From: Strigomonas culicis
Lineage: Eukaryota; Euglenozoa; Kinetoplastea; Trypanosomatida; Trypanosomatidae
Length of the DNA: 40,123 bases
NCBI GenBank assembly: GCA_000482145.1
Contig: AUXH01000111.1
Location: forward strand, 1-40,123
Reading direction: 5' to 3'
In this document: piece by piece, positions 17,341 to 27,600 of the stretch
How positions within the stretch are numbered: the first letter of the stretch is position 1
Layout: the number at the start of each line of letters is the position of its first letter
Program-made: the position numbers and the translations under genes
Notes under the pieces: model-generated
Databases searched by the model: none
What the model was told of the DNA's origin: nothing
The model's input: the letters and a program-made list of their open reading frames with translations, nothing else

Positions 17341-20300
17341 ATGTCTTTGAATCCGTTGTCTCCAAATCGAAACGCGAACCATCATCTGCCGCCGCTCTCC
17401 AACAATCCTCTGTCGAAGGACGCGGAGGCAGACAGTGAGGATCCTTCAGACGCGGCGGAGTCGGCCCCGCCGCCGACGGCCTTAGCCGCAGCTAACAGCA
17501 GCCACAGTGCATCGAGTAATGGCATCAACACGAGTCTGTCAAGCGTCGCGCCACACTGGGACCGCGGCACGGTGGCGCCCCCCTCTGGCCGATCGTCCGA
17601 CTCGCAGGGCATCCTTCTAGGCAGCAGTCAGCATGCGAATCCAAACAAGAGCTTTTTTCCGTCCAAGGCGAAGCCGAATGCGGCGGCGGCGGGCGGGGGG
17701 TGGTGGCCACCCATCCGCGCGGATCGATAACAACGCGATTGTTAGTAATATGACGCGCAAGCTGATGAACGTCACGCAGACATGGATTACAAACGAAAAG
17801 AACAAAACAACAGCGACGACGGCGAGCACGAATCGGTTGGCGCCATCGCCGTCGACGAAAACAAAATCGATGTGGCGCGAGGAGCTGAAGGATAGCAATC
17901 TGAACACCGCGCTGATGGACCCGACCACCACCGCAGCCGAGCGCCACCCAAACGTTAGTACGAGCACGCTGCAGTCCCTACTGAGCGCGCAGCCTCTCAG
18001 CGGTCTCCTACAGGACGAGGATCTGATGCCGGCGCCGCACCCCGGTGCCACGCAGAACGCAGCCACTACGACTAGTAGTAGTAAGGATGGTGTGAAAGTA
18101 GTTCAGATAGGGAACCACGCGACGGTGATGGAAGAAAACGAGCGGGGGCGGCAGAACCTCTTTCTCGCAAAGGAACTATTTGTGAAGTGTGTGTTGCAAT
18201 TTGAAGAGCACAAGCAGAAGGCGGAGAGCGCCTTTTTGTCGCCCACGACGGCGGCGGAGGGGCCGGCGGCGATTCATCCGATGATGGCACTGCTGTTTAT
18301 GGAAGGGACGGAGCGGCAGCAAGCGCAGCTCACCGTGAAGACGTTCGTGAGCGCTGTTCTTCTGAACGAGATGGTCCATGACCTCCCCCGCCATCAGCTC
18401 GCACTACGGCCGTTTGTGCAGCTGCTGATGCGCTACACGTTTGTGCCGGATAATAAAAAAATGCGGCAGCTCTTTCACTATGGGACGCAGAATAAGTACG
18501 AGCAGCATTTGGTATCACCTTTTCAGCAGCAGCAGGGTGGAGGAAACAGGACGGCGTACGAAAGAAATGAAACGAGTGAGAACAGTACCTCAAGGAATCA
18601 GGATAGCATAAGCATGCAATCGAACATGCGGGACGCGACCCTTTTCTTCGGCGAGGGCAGCACGACTGAATCGTTCGTGCGTTCCGATAGTGAGTCCTCC
18701 ACCTATGTCAATATGATTGATGTATCGAGTGAGGCGCTGCTGAAAAAGGACCCCAACACGCGCTTGTTAGAGTTTGTTTTGTTGTTAGCGGAGGAAGATG
18801 CCCTCGCGACGCAGCTCGCGGGCTCCACCCAGATGTATGGCATGTTCAAGGATACCACCGCCACCGAAAAACAAAACGCGACCTCGAAACGACGGTATTC
18901 CTCCGTGGTGTCCAACCCGTCTGCGACCCAGAACGTTGAAAACCACCATCTCAACTACCATAACAATTATATCCTGTACGAGCTGCTCTGCAAGTATTTA
19001 AAGAACCACGAAGACGCGCATTTCAGTAGTGGAGACCCGACGCGGACGTACAAGATGGTAAAACCCTTTTTTGCGGCGCACGTCGAGCTGACCAAGATTT
19101 ACACGCACACGGCGCATGCACTGCGCCACAACACGGTGCACACAAAGCGGCTCATGCCCATCTTCCACTTTATGCAGAACCACCTTGGTAAGAACGTCAT
19201 GGCCATCGTCTTCAAGGCTTGGTACGTCCACACAGCGGTGCAGCGCAAGGCAGAGGCCAAGTGGCGCGCGTACTTCGCCAAGCGTCGGGAGAAGCGGAGT
19301 AAGCTGATTTTTATCCGGACGTGGAAGTTGCACGCGAGTGCGGTGCTGCTGGAGAACAAGTACCAGAATCAGTCCAAGGTCCTGCTGTTTCAACGACGCG
19401 AGAAAATCAAGCGATTCAACGACGGCATCACGGAGATGAAAAAGCAGGGGGTGGAGCTGGACGTGGTGCGGCACAAAAACGACACGGAGCGGCAGCGCGT
19501 GAATGAAAAAATCGGCCACATCGTGTCGGATTACAAAACGAACTTGGAAAAGTGTCGACAGATCGATTTCATGGGCACCCACCTGATACGCCACCTGCTG
19601 CTGCTGCCCAAGGAGCGCGACGCACTCAGTCCACATGTAAAGCCCAAGGCGGATGCGCACGACGAGCACGCGGACGCGGTGGCGGACGAGGACGAGCGGC
19701 GCATCGATGAGCTGCTGCTGACGCAGCACGTCGAGCAGCGCGATGGGCTGCTGCGCATGGTGGCGTGGGCAGACGACATGCTAAAGACCAAAGGCAACGT
19801 GATGGTGGTCCTCCTTTCCTCCCCGACCGCGGCGGCGCGCGGGGCGGCATTGCTGGCGGAGGAAATTGGGTTCGAGGATTTGCTCTTGTGCAACGCGGCG
19901 CGGGCACAGCGGCTGCCGGGGATGAACTCGCCGGCCCTGTACATGAACGAAAGCAAGAGCAACGCAGACACGTATAGCTTTTTCACCGAGTCCGCCACGT
20001 TTTTCCCCATGTACAAATTCCTTGTCCTCATGCGCTGCTTTGCGGTGAGCCGCTTTCGCGAAGAAGAGAACGAGGCAACGATGGGGGGCAGCAGCAGTGT
20101 GCGCACCGCCGGCAGAGACGCAAATGGGGATCCGTACGACATCAGCGTTAGCGGGAGGTCGGAGGAAGAAGAGGAGGACAGCTCCGTGCCGTCCTATCAG
20201 ACAATCCAGCTTATTAAGAACGCGGAGCTGGCTCTCTTTGAACAGATAAAGGCGAAGCGGACGGAGCTTGACAATGCGAACGCGATGAATAAGCTGCTGG

Positions 20301-23300
20301 ACGACACGGGCGACGCTCATGCGGCGGCCGATTACGAAAGTGGTCGTTACGTTTTGGATCAGCTGCCGCCTCAGACGCAGAAAATTCAACACAACGTCAT
20401 CCGCGTCGTCATTGACAGCTACCAGCAGCTGACCGGGTACTCCGCGCTCTTCTCGTACGATGAATCGGAGTCGAAGGACGCGGATGAATCCGCGACAGAC
20501 GAAAAAAAGACCTCTACTACCCGGCAGCGACGCAACAGTAAGAGTAAAAGCAACATCAACATCAACGCCAACACCAGCCGTATGCACGATAACAACGTGT
20601 GTTTCTACTACAAGACGAAGATGACACTACTGCTCTTCTTGGCCTCCTTGTACTTTTATTACTACAACTCCTTTATTCGCAAGGCAAAGAACGATGTGCA
20701 GCAGCAGATTGCGGAAACTGTAAATAATAGGAGTGTGAGAACGAATAATAACAATAATAATAGTACGACGATAGGTAAACGCGCCTCGATGGGTGTGGAT
20801 CAGCTGCGCGAGGTGAGCCAAAATCGCAACGCGGCCTTCTTGGGCACCAAGCACTCGGTGTATGAAGACTGGTATTACCCGCCAAAGAATCACTTGAAGT
20901 GGAAACACTTCATCTTTCATCACTGCATGGAGAAAAAGAACGCCTTCAACGCGCTCCACTACTGTCTCGCGCTGACCACGCACAACACGTACTCAACGAC
21001 GCTGCAGGACGACCAACACATGGCCGACAGCCACACGGGTGACGCACACCAGACAGCCCACCGTCGCGACGGCCCGGCGCCGCAGGGCGGCGCCGACACG
21101 CGGATCATCATGCCGCTGAGTGCGCAGGAAACAATGGCGTCGGTCATCAAGGAAATTCCACTCGCAAAGGTGACCGACCTGCTGCCGAATGCAACAACGA
21201 GGAACAACAGTGTCATGAACTCGATGAAATTCAATGAAAGCGCGAAGGTGTACATTGTATTTATTCGCTGTCTCGAGTTTCACTACGTCAAGCTGCACGG
21301 GGCGTTTGATATGTACAGCACAGACTTCGAGCATCTGTTTCGGCAGCTCGTCATGCGCAATCGCGACGTGGCTCACCTGCTGACCAGCACCAGCGCGACG
21401 GCGACGGCCGCTGCGGGGACCAGCAGCAAGACGGATGCGAACAACTACGGCAACAACGACGTGTTCATCAAACAGCTGCAAAGGGTCCCGCTGGGCCGTT
21501 TCATGACGCTACACAATCTGTGGATGCTGCTCGTCGATGCCGGCATCGCCGGCGACCGTTCCGCGTCGTACAAGCGCCCGGCGACGCCGGCGGCCGGTGC
21601 GGTGACGCCGACGATGGCGAGCGGCGCGGGTGCCACTCACAAGTATCACAAGTTCAATGATAACTACACGAATGATATTAATTATAACAGCCCGGTGACA
21701 CTGCATCGTGTGGCGGTCATCGGCATCGTTGAGTATGTTGTTTTTCGTGATTTCAACACGCAGCACATGAACGCCACAAATAACAAAACGTCCGACATGA
21801 GCTACGACAACATGGAGGAGATGGATGATGAGAATTTGCTAAAGAGTAAAAGCAAGTTTGCCAAGTATGTCTATGCGCCAAATGTACTCGGGCTCGTGAT
21901 GGAGCTGTACCAGAACTTGCGACGCAACGATTACAACTACAACGCGCACCTCGAGCGTGGCAGCTTGGAGCTGAACTATGATAAGAGTGCGACCAGTAGC
22001 GATCTCAATAGGAAGCGCGTCGTCAATTATTATTTTTCGAATATTATCAACTGCCTCGACCACAACGCACAGCCGCACCAGCGACGGAGCAGCATGCCAG
22101 ACAGTCGACCGGAGAGCAAGAGCAGCTTTCCGCAGATGTTAGACTTTCGAAACGAGAAGTACAATTATTTGCTGAATGAAGCGCAGTTTTTCGAGGTCCT
22201 CCTGCGGTGCGCCTTCACGTTCCAGGTGCTCAATCATCACGAGAACATACTGGACAACAAGGCGTTTTATCAAAGCATTAATCGCTTGTGTGCGGACGAT
22301 CCGACAAATAATAATAATAATAATAATAATAATGATACGACGCTCCACCCAACGACCTCCCCATCGATAGGTTCTGCGTCTGTCCAGCAGCGCGCCTCTC
22401 TGACAGCGTCGAGTGTGAAGCCGGTGCATGGCCGCCGGCGCAGCAGCAGCTCGCTGATGAACAACAGCACCGCGACGATGGTGATGCGCAACGGCTCGCT
22501 CGTCGGGACGGCCTCTCATGCACAGGACAACAAGAACGACAACTCGGAGGTGTTTCTATCCTCTAGTAACAGCCATCTCTCCGTGGTTTTAAACAATAAT
22601 AATGGCGCCAGCAACAACAACGGCAACAACTTTGCCGCGCTGAGGCGAAAAGATGGACGCAATCGGGTGTACTATGAAGTGTCGGAGTATGCCGTCAGCG
22701 GCTGTTTGGAGTACGAGACGCTGAACACCTTTCTGAAGGAGGCACTGCTCTCGCAGGTGCTCGCGCCAGTCATGCCGCACAACAACGCGCTCTTCGCGAA
22801 CGCTGCCGGCGCGGCCACGGGGCGGGGTGCGAACGCGCCGGCGGTGCCCAACGCTGCGAACCTTTTCGCGACGCAGAAATCGAACAGCTCGCTCCGTGTG
22901 CTGACCAAGTTTCAGCGCGAGAAGCGCGCGGCACCGGTGCGCGGCGTGCTGCACTGCTACCAGGAGTATCTCTTTTCCTTGTTCAACATGTACAGTGCGT
23001 TGAAGGAGGGGATAGGGATGAAGGGCGCGCTGCCGCCCATGTATCGCAAGTACCTCTCCGGCGCCTCTCTCTGGGCCCCATCGCGGACGAGCAGCGCCAA
23101 TCGCAGTCCGAGCTCCGCCCGTGCGGCGAGCGCGCGGCTGAACCACTCCATGGGTGACACGCGCATCTCGATGGCGGGGCCGCTGCCGGTGTCCATGCTC
23201 ACCTCGCCTTTAGCCGCCTCCCTCGGCACACCGCCGATGAGTGGCACGAGTGTCGGCAGGGATGTCGGTATTGTGTCCGTCTTGACGCTGGACGCGTTGA

Positions 23301-23707
23301 AGGATATGGCGAAGGATTTAGGATGGCTTTCCAACAGCAACAATACGAATAATGATAATAAAATAAATGAGTCCATCTTAGAAGAATGCTTCTTCAACGT
23401 CCGGAGCGACCCGAAGCGAGAGAACGATTTTCTCTTCTTCTCTGACTTTCTAGATCTGATGTGCGCACTGGCTTACCACTTCTACGCTGCTGCCGCCACC
23501 ACCACCACCACCGCTGCTTTGGGGACCGATAAAGCTAAAAGGCAACGCCAGAACAACAATGTGTTCACCTTGTATTATAAGCCGAGCTATCAAAAGAATG
23601 AAAACAGAAAACTCTTTACGCCTTTGGAGGTCAAGCTGGAGTACTTCTTGACACAGTGTGTTTTCAATAGTAATAATAATAATAATATGAACTTTTTTGA
23701 TATGTGA
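17341..23707 (+). CDS. Asn-rich protein with Sfi1-like and EF-hand-like segments, ~2120 aa, one apparent frameshift
   Basis: The first ATG after the splice signals opens a frame that ends at 17730; a second frame, open through 23707, carries the rest. The switch is best placed at the G6 run 17695-17700, where one extra base explains the break, because both parts read as natural protein on either side of it. Two W-containing repeats spaced 34 residues (FKAW, W codon 19220; FIRTW, W codon 19322), with A-x-x-x-F between them, resemble Sfi1 centrin-binding helices, followed by a basic helical stretch. Near the C-terminus, segments such as FEVLLRCAF and FFSDFLDLMCALA, with an upstream LTLDALKDMAKDLG, look like degenerate EF-hand pairs of flagellar proteins. 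There is no signal peptide. A basal-body or flagellar cytoskeletal role is inference. Asn and Ser runs are frequent (about 20725, 22306, 23665). Alternative: a start at ATG 17753 with the first frame as an upstream ORF. Confidence 0.75.
22306..22332 (+). repeat. Pure AAT tract encoding polyasparagine
   Basis: Nine consecutive AAT codons, an uninterrupted microsatellite inside the 17341-23707 gene, so probably length-variable between strains. Similar shorter tracts occur near 20739-20762 and 23665-23688 in the same gene. Confidence 0.88.
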
Positions 23708-23869
23708 GCTAGTATACCTTCCAAGAGCATGTAAAAAAAAAGAGGTTTATACACAGACAAACCATTATATACACATACGTTTTTCTTTTCAAAAATGCTG
23801 CATCTTTTTTTTTTCTTTCCGATATGTACACTAAATATGAAAAACTACAAAAGAATTCACGAAAAATTA

Positions 23870-23974
23870 TTTTTTTTTTACCATTCTTTTTCATCAACAT
23901 CGATGTGTATACAACCCCAAAAAACAATATATGAATGTATACATGTATTCCACTCCCTACCAAATCTTCAAAAG
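23870..23974 (+). promoter_or_regulatory. Trans-splice acceptor for the LSm gene
   Basis: The T-rich tract at 23870-23892 is followed by about 80 bases without any AG. The first AG is at 23973-23974, 19 bases before the ATG at 23994. ATGs between tract and acceptor would be absent from the mature mRNA, which fixes the start of the LSm protein at 23994. Confidence 0.7.
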
Positions 23975-23993
23975 TAATAAGAATCATACACAC

Positions 23994-24386
23994 ATGGCGG
24001 CCCCTGCCACGCTTGCGCAGAACGACTTGGTAGCAGCGCTCGCGGCCGGCGCCGGCCTTCATGCCCTCGTGCGCGTCGAACTGCGCAATCATGCGATTGT
24101 GGTCGGCAAGCTTGTCGCGCTAGACGCACAGACGGGAAACCTCCGGTTGGATGCAATCTCCGCGACGGCGGTGCAGCGGTTCGGCAAACCCCATCTGCCC
24201 ACTGCGGGGCCGACGCCGCAGATTGCGGTGGAGGAGGAGGCGCAGCCGCTGCCGCTTCAGTGCATGAGCTCCATCGTCATCCGGGGTAGTTCCATCCTGT
24301 TTTTAGATTTCATCTCAGAGGAGAAGAGTGGGGGCCGTGGTTTGCAAGACGTGTATGAGGTGGCCGCGATTGTCAGGCCGAGCTAA
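23994..24386 (+). CDS. LSm/Sm-family RNA-binding protein, 130 aa, LSm2-like
   Basis: Sm-fold proteins assemble into rings on U-rich RNA; LSm2-8 binds U6 snRNA for splicing and LSm1-7 acts in mRNA decay. The Sm1 motif spans residues 25-55 with the hallmark Gly38, Asp44 and Asn49. The Sm2 motif is at 91-106 with the signature IRGSSI (96-101). The Asp-to-Asn spacing is one residue longer than the usual pattern. The linker between the motifs is long (about 35 residues, Pro- and Glu-rich). The stretch LDAISATAV after Sm1, IRGS in Sm2 and LQD near the C-terminus are most like LSm2, but SmD3 or LSm4 cannot be excluded. Unlike its neighbours it has no low-complexity tract. It lies alone between the two giant genes, which fits the random gene order of polycistronic units. 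Family assignment is firm, subtype is tentative. Confidence 0.87.
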   Translation: MAAPATLAQNDLVAALAAGAGLHALVRVELRNHAIVVGKLVALDAQTGNLRLDAISATAVQRFGKPHLPTAGPTPQIAVEEEAQPLPLQCMSSIVIRGSSILFLDFISEEKSGGRGLQDVYEVAAIVRPS

Positions 24387-24608
24387 GAGCGGCTGACATG
24401 CGTATACATTGAAATAGTAAAAAAAAAAAAAGTAGGAAGTGGTCTTCTTTTCTGCTTCTATTTCTTGCGTTTGTTCTTTATCCTGACTACTATGCACAAT
24501 AAAAGTTATATGCTAAATATGTAAGGATTATTTGTTTGGTCTGTCTCTCTCTCTCTTTTTTTCTGTATGCTAGTATTTGCGCTGGTAGTTTTTTTTATTA
24601 ATAATCTA

Positions 24609-24633
24609 TTTTTTTTTTACTATTATTCTTTAG
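24609..24633 (+). promoter_or_regulatory. Trans-splice acceptor for the 24667 gene
   Basis: T-rich tract 24609-24631 followed immediately by AG at 24632-24633, with a 33-base 5' UTR before ATG 24667. No earlier ATG lies in this leader. Confidence 0.72.
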
Positions 24634-24666
24634 ATACACATTGATATATTAGCAGTAGGCGAAACA

Positions 24667-27600
24667 ATGGGCCAGAACAATGTCAAGGAACATAAGACGC
24701 AGTCCATTTCGTATCAGCGAGATTTTCTCGGCGTGTGTTGGAACACCATCGATGAGGCATTCTACCACAACCACAATCGAAATCAAAGTAGCGGCTCTCA
24801 CGTGATGGACAAGACGCCAACGGATGCGAAAAGTGCGGACACGGATAAGAATGATTATTATTATTATTACACGCCGTCTCGCTGGCAAGCGATCTCGACG
24901 AGCGTCATGCAAAAACACACCGGTAATGTTTGTTTTTCTCTCCAACTATACCATCGCGAGAATAATAGCAATAATAATAATAAGGATAATAATAAGGGCC
25001 CCGTGCGGCCAGGAGTGGACACGGGTTTCACGTTTCCGACCGAACATGGAAACGAGCCGGATCCCATCAATCATTCCTTTGCGAACATCACGAACAGCGA
25101 TGGCAACCACATATTTCGAAATCAAAACAATAGTAATAATATGAATAATGCGCCCATGCTTAGTCGGAATTTTACCACGAATACCTTTTTATTAAGTCCC
25201 GCGACGCCTTTCGAGCATCCGCAACAGCATGGTCATCGCCACCGCCGCAGCTCCATCAACCTCAGCTATGCAACGCCCTCGAGCCCAGTCGGTCTCATCA
25301 ACGGCAGCTTCCACTCCGCCTCTTCTCCTACCGGTCGAACGGGGCCCCGATTCACAACGACGGTGCAGGCAGCGGGGGCCGCGCCATCCCCGCCACTCCA
25401 TCACGAAGACGAGGGCACGAAGAAGGGGGCGAGTAAGTTTTTAAAAGATGTGGTGAAGACCGCGAATGCGGTGGAACAAACGGTGCTGCACAACAACAAG
25501 CATGTGTATCTGGAGATGAACGGGCTCTCCATCCAGTACGGCGTTCTTTTTCAGGTGGCGCCCGCGCGCACGAACTACCGTCAGATCACGCTCGTGCCGC
25601 CTCCCCGGATCCTCTGTTTGCAGCACCACCGTCATCATAACAAGAACAAGGCGCACGAGGAGGATCTTGCCTTCCAGCTGGCCGGCGGCGAGGACGGCAT
25701 AGAGAGCAGCCAGCACCTCTTTTACAAAAACAAACTGATGCGGTACTTTCACCCGCTTTATAACTACGAGTTGGCGAGTGACCTGGTGTACGGCAGCCAA
25801 GACATGCCTCCAGTGCCTCCTGCTTCCACTGCCTGTGGTAGTACAGGTAAGAATGAGAGGGAGAAGGGAAAGGAAGCGAACCCGGCGGAGGCCCATCCGA
25901 CGGCAGCGAACGACTACCAGAAGGCAACCACGACGCCCATCATCATCGGCAGTATCTCGGCCGAGGAGCTGGTCGTGCTGCCGCAAAACGCGGAGATTTG
26001 TTTTGGTAGCTACTGCTACCTGAGCTTGGAAGATGAACAGAACCGCCTGTTCCGATGCCTCCATCGCTTCCAACAAACCGTCCGCACCACGCTCGAGCTC
26101 GATGCGCTAAACCGAAAGCAGAAGAAAGCGCGGAAGCGAAATCGGAAGAAGGCACAGCGCAAGGCGCCGCGTGAGGAAGCGGCAGCTGAAACAAAAAAGG
26201 AAGATGAGGCGCGTGACGTCCAACGCGATGGGTTGCCGCCGACGGATGCGGAGCAGATGGTTACGGCCAGAGCGGGCACGCCGCCTGCTGCTGCTGCTGT
26301 GGACGCCACGACGCACGCGCGCAGTCACAGCGCTGCGTACATGGCAGAAGAGGGGGAGGAGCCACTGAAGGGCCGCATGGGGCAGCGGCACGCCTTCAGT
26401 ACGAGTGCGTTGGACTGCCACACACTAACAGACATCGCGGCGGAGGAGAAGAAAGAGAAGACGGAAGAGCCAAACGCGGTGGCGGCGCCGCCCGCCACCG
26501 CGCTGATTAACGAACAGTTCTTTGCCTCTTCAGAGAGTGATGACAACAAGGACGGGGAGGAGGAGGAGGAGGATGAAGGTGCCACCGCGGTCGCAAGTCC
26601 AAAGGCGTGGCGGAGCATCCCGCACGCCCTGACGCAGCCGGAGCTGGACACACTGAACCGTGCACACAGCAATGTAGGCAGCACCCACAAGAGCAATAGT
26701 AATAATAATAATAATAATAATAATACTAACACGAATGTGATTGTGGTGCCGCCACCGCCCGCGAAGCCCTCCGCTTTCCTGACCACCTTTACCAGCACAA
26801 ATAAAAACGCGACCATCGCCGCCGCGCTGACGACCAAGCCCACAGCAGCAGCACCAACAGCAGCGCCGACAAAACTGTCCGCGGCGAAGGCACTGCCGGC
26901 CGCCACGGCATCCGCCGCTGTGAAGAGCAGCCACCACCCAACGACCAAAGCTAACCACGCGGCGATTGAACTCGAGAAAACAACTTTCAACCACGGGGAG
27001 GTGCATGCGGATACTAACAATCCGAACCGTGAAAGCGATGCGGAGGATGACACCGCCAGCCAGAGCAGCGGCGAGGCGGACCACCGTTATGAGGGACAGG
27101 CATTCGACACAGACGCGTTTCACGAGCTGTTGGGTGAGGCCCTCTGGCTGCCCACGCACTACGTCATTGTCGCGCTTCCGCTGTACGAGTGCACGCTGAT
27201 GCCGACCGCTTTCACGACGCTTCACTACCGGCCGCGTCCCGTGAGCCTCAACATCAACCACAAGAGCAGTCGGCATATGTTTGGCATCGGCTGCGTGACC
27301 GGTGTGCGCTACGGCGGCGCGCTCATCCTCGAGATGCGAAATGAGATTGCGAAGTCGGAGGATGCCAAGTGGCTCGCAAAGTTGCTCTTCCTGGCGAAGC
27401 AAAATAACAACACGCCGCACAATCCGTTTTTTGACAAAAACGAACCCACAAATCACACCTTTTCGAGCGCGCACCATTTGGATTTGTTTTTCGGCCTCAA
27501 GGAGCGCTACAAGGCGCAGGTGCAGCGCAGTCTGACGCAGGGCCTGCCACTGGATGCGAGTTTCCTGCACCCCGCGCGTGCGGCCCGCTGGGACGCGCCG

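Noticed and set aside
17633..17752. Start of the ~2120-aa protein in its main frame upstream of ATG 17753
   Set aside because: The first ~20 residues are an Arg-rich shadow of the other frame, which reads as ordinary Ser/Asn/Pro-rich protein from ATG 17341 next to the splice acceptor.
22300..22335. CRISPR array or tandem-repeat array
   Set aside because: The repeats are in-frame trinucleotide runs in coding sequence of a eukaryotic genome, without spacers.
24667..24690. Viral Gag-like myristoylated N-terminus (MGQNN)
   Set aside because: The resemblance is limited to a few residues; the protein is a paralogue of the 8464 gene and has no retroviral features. No transposase, reverse transcriptase or terminal repeats were seen in the window.
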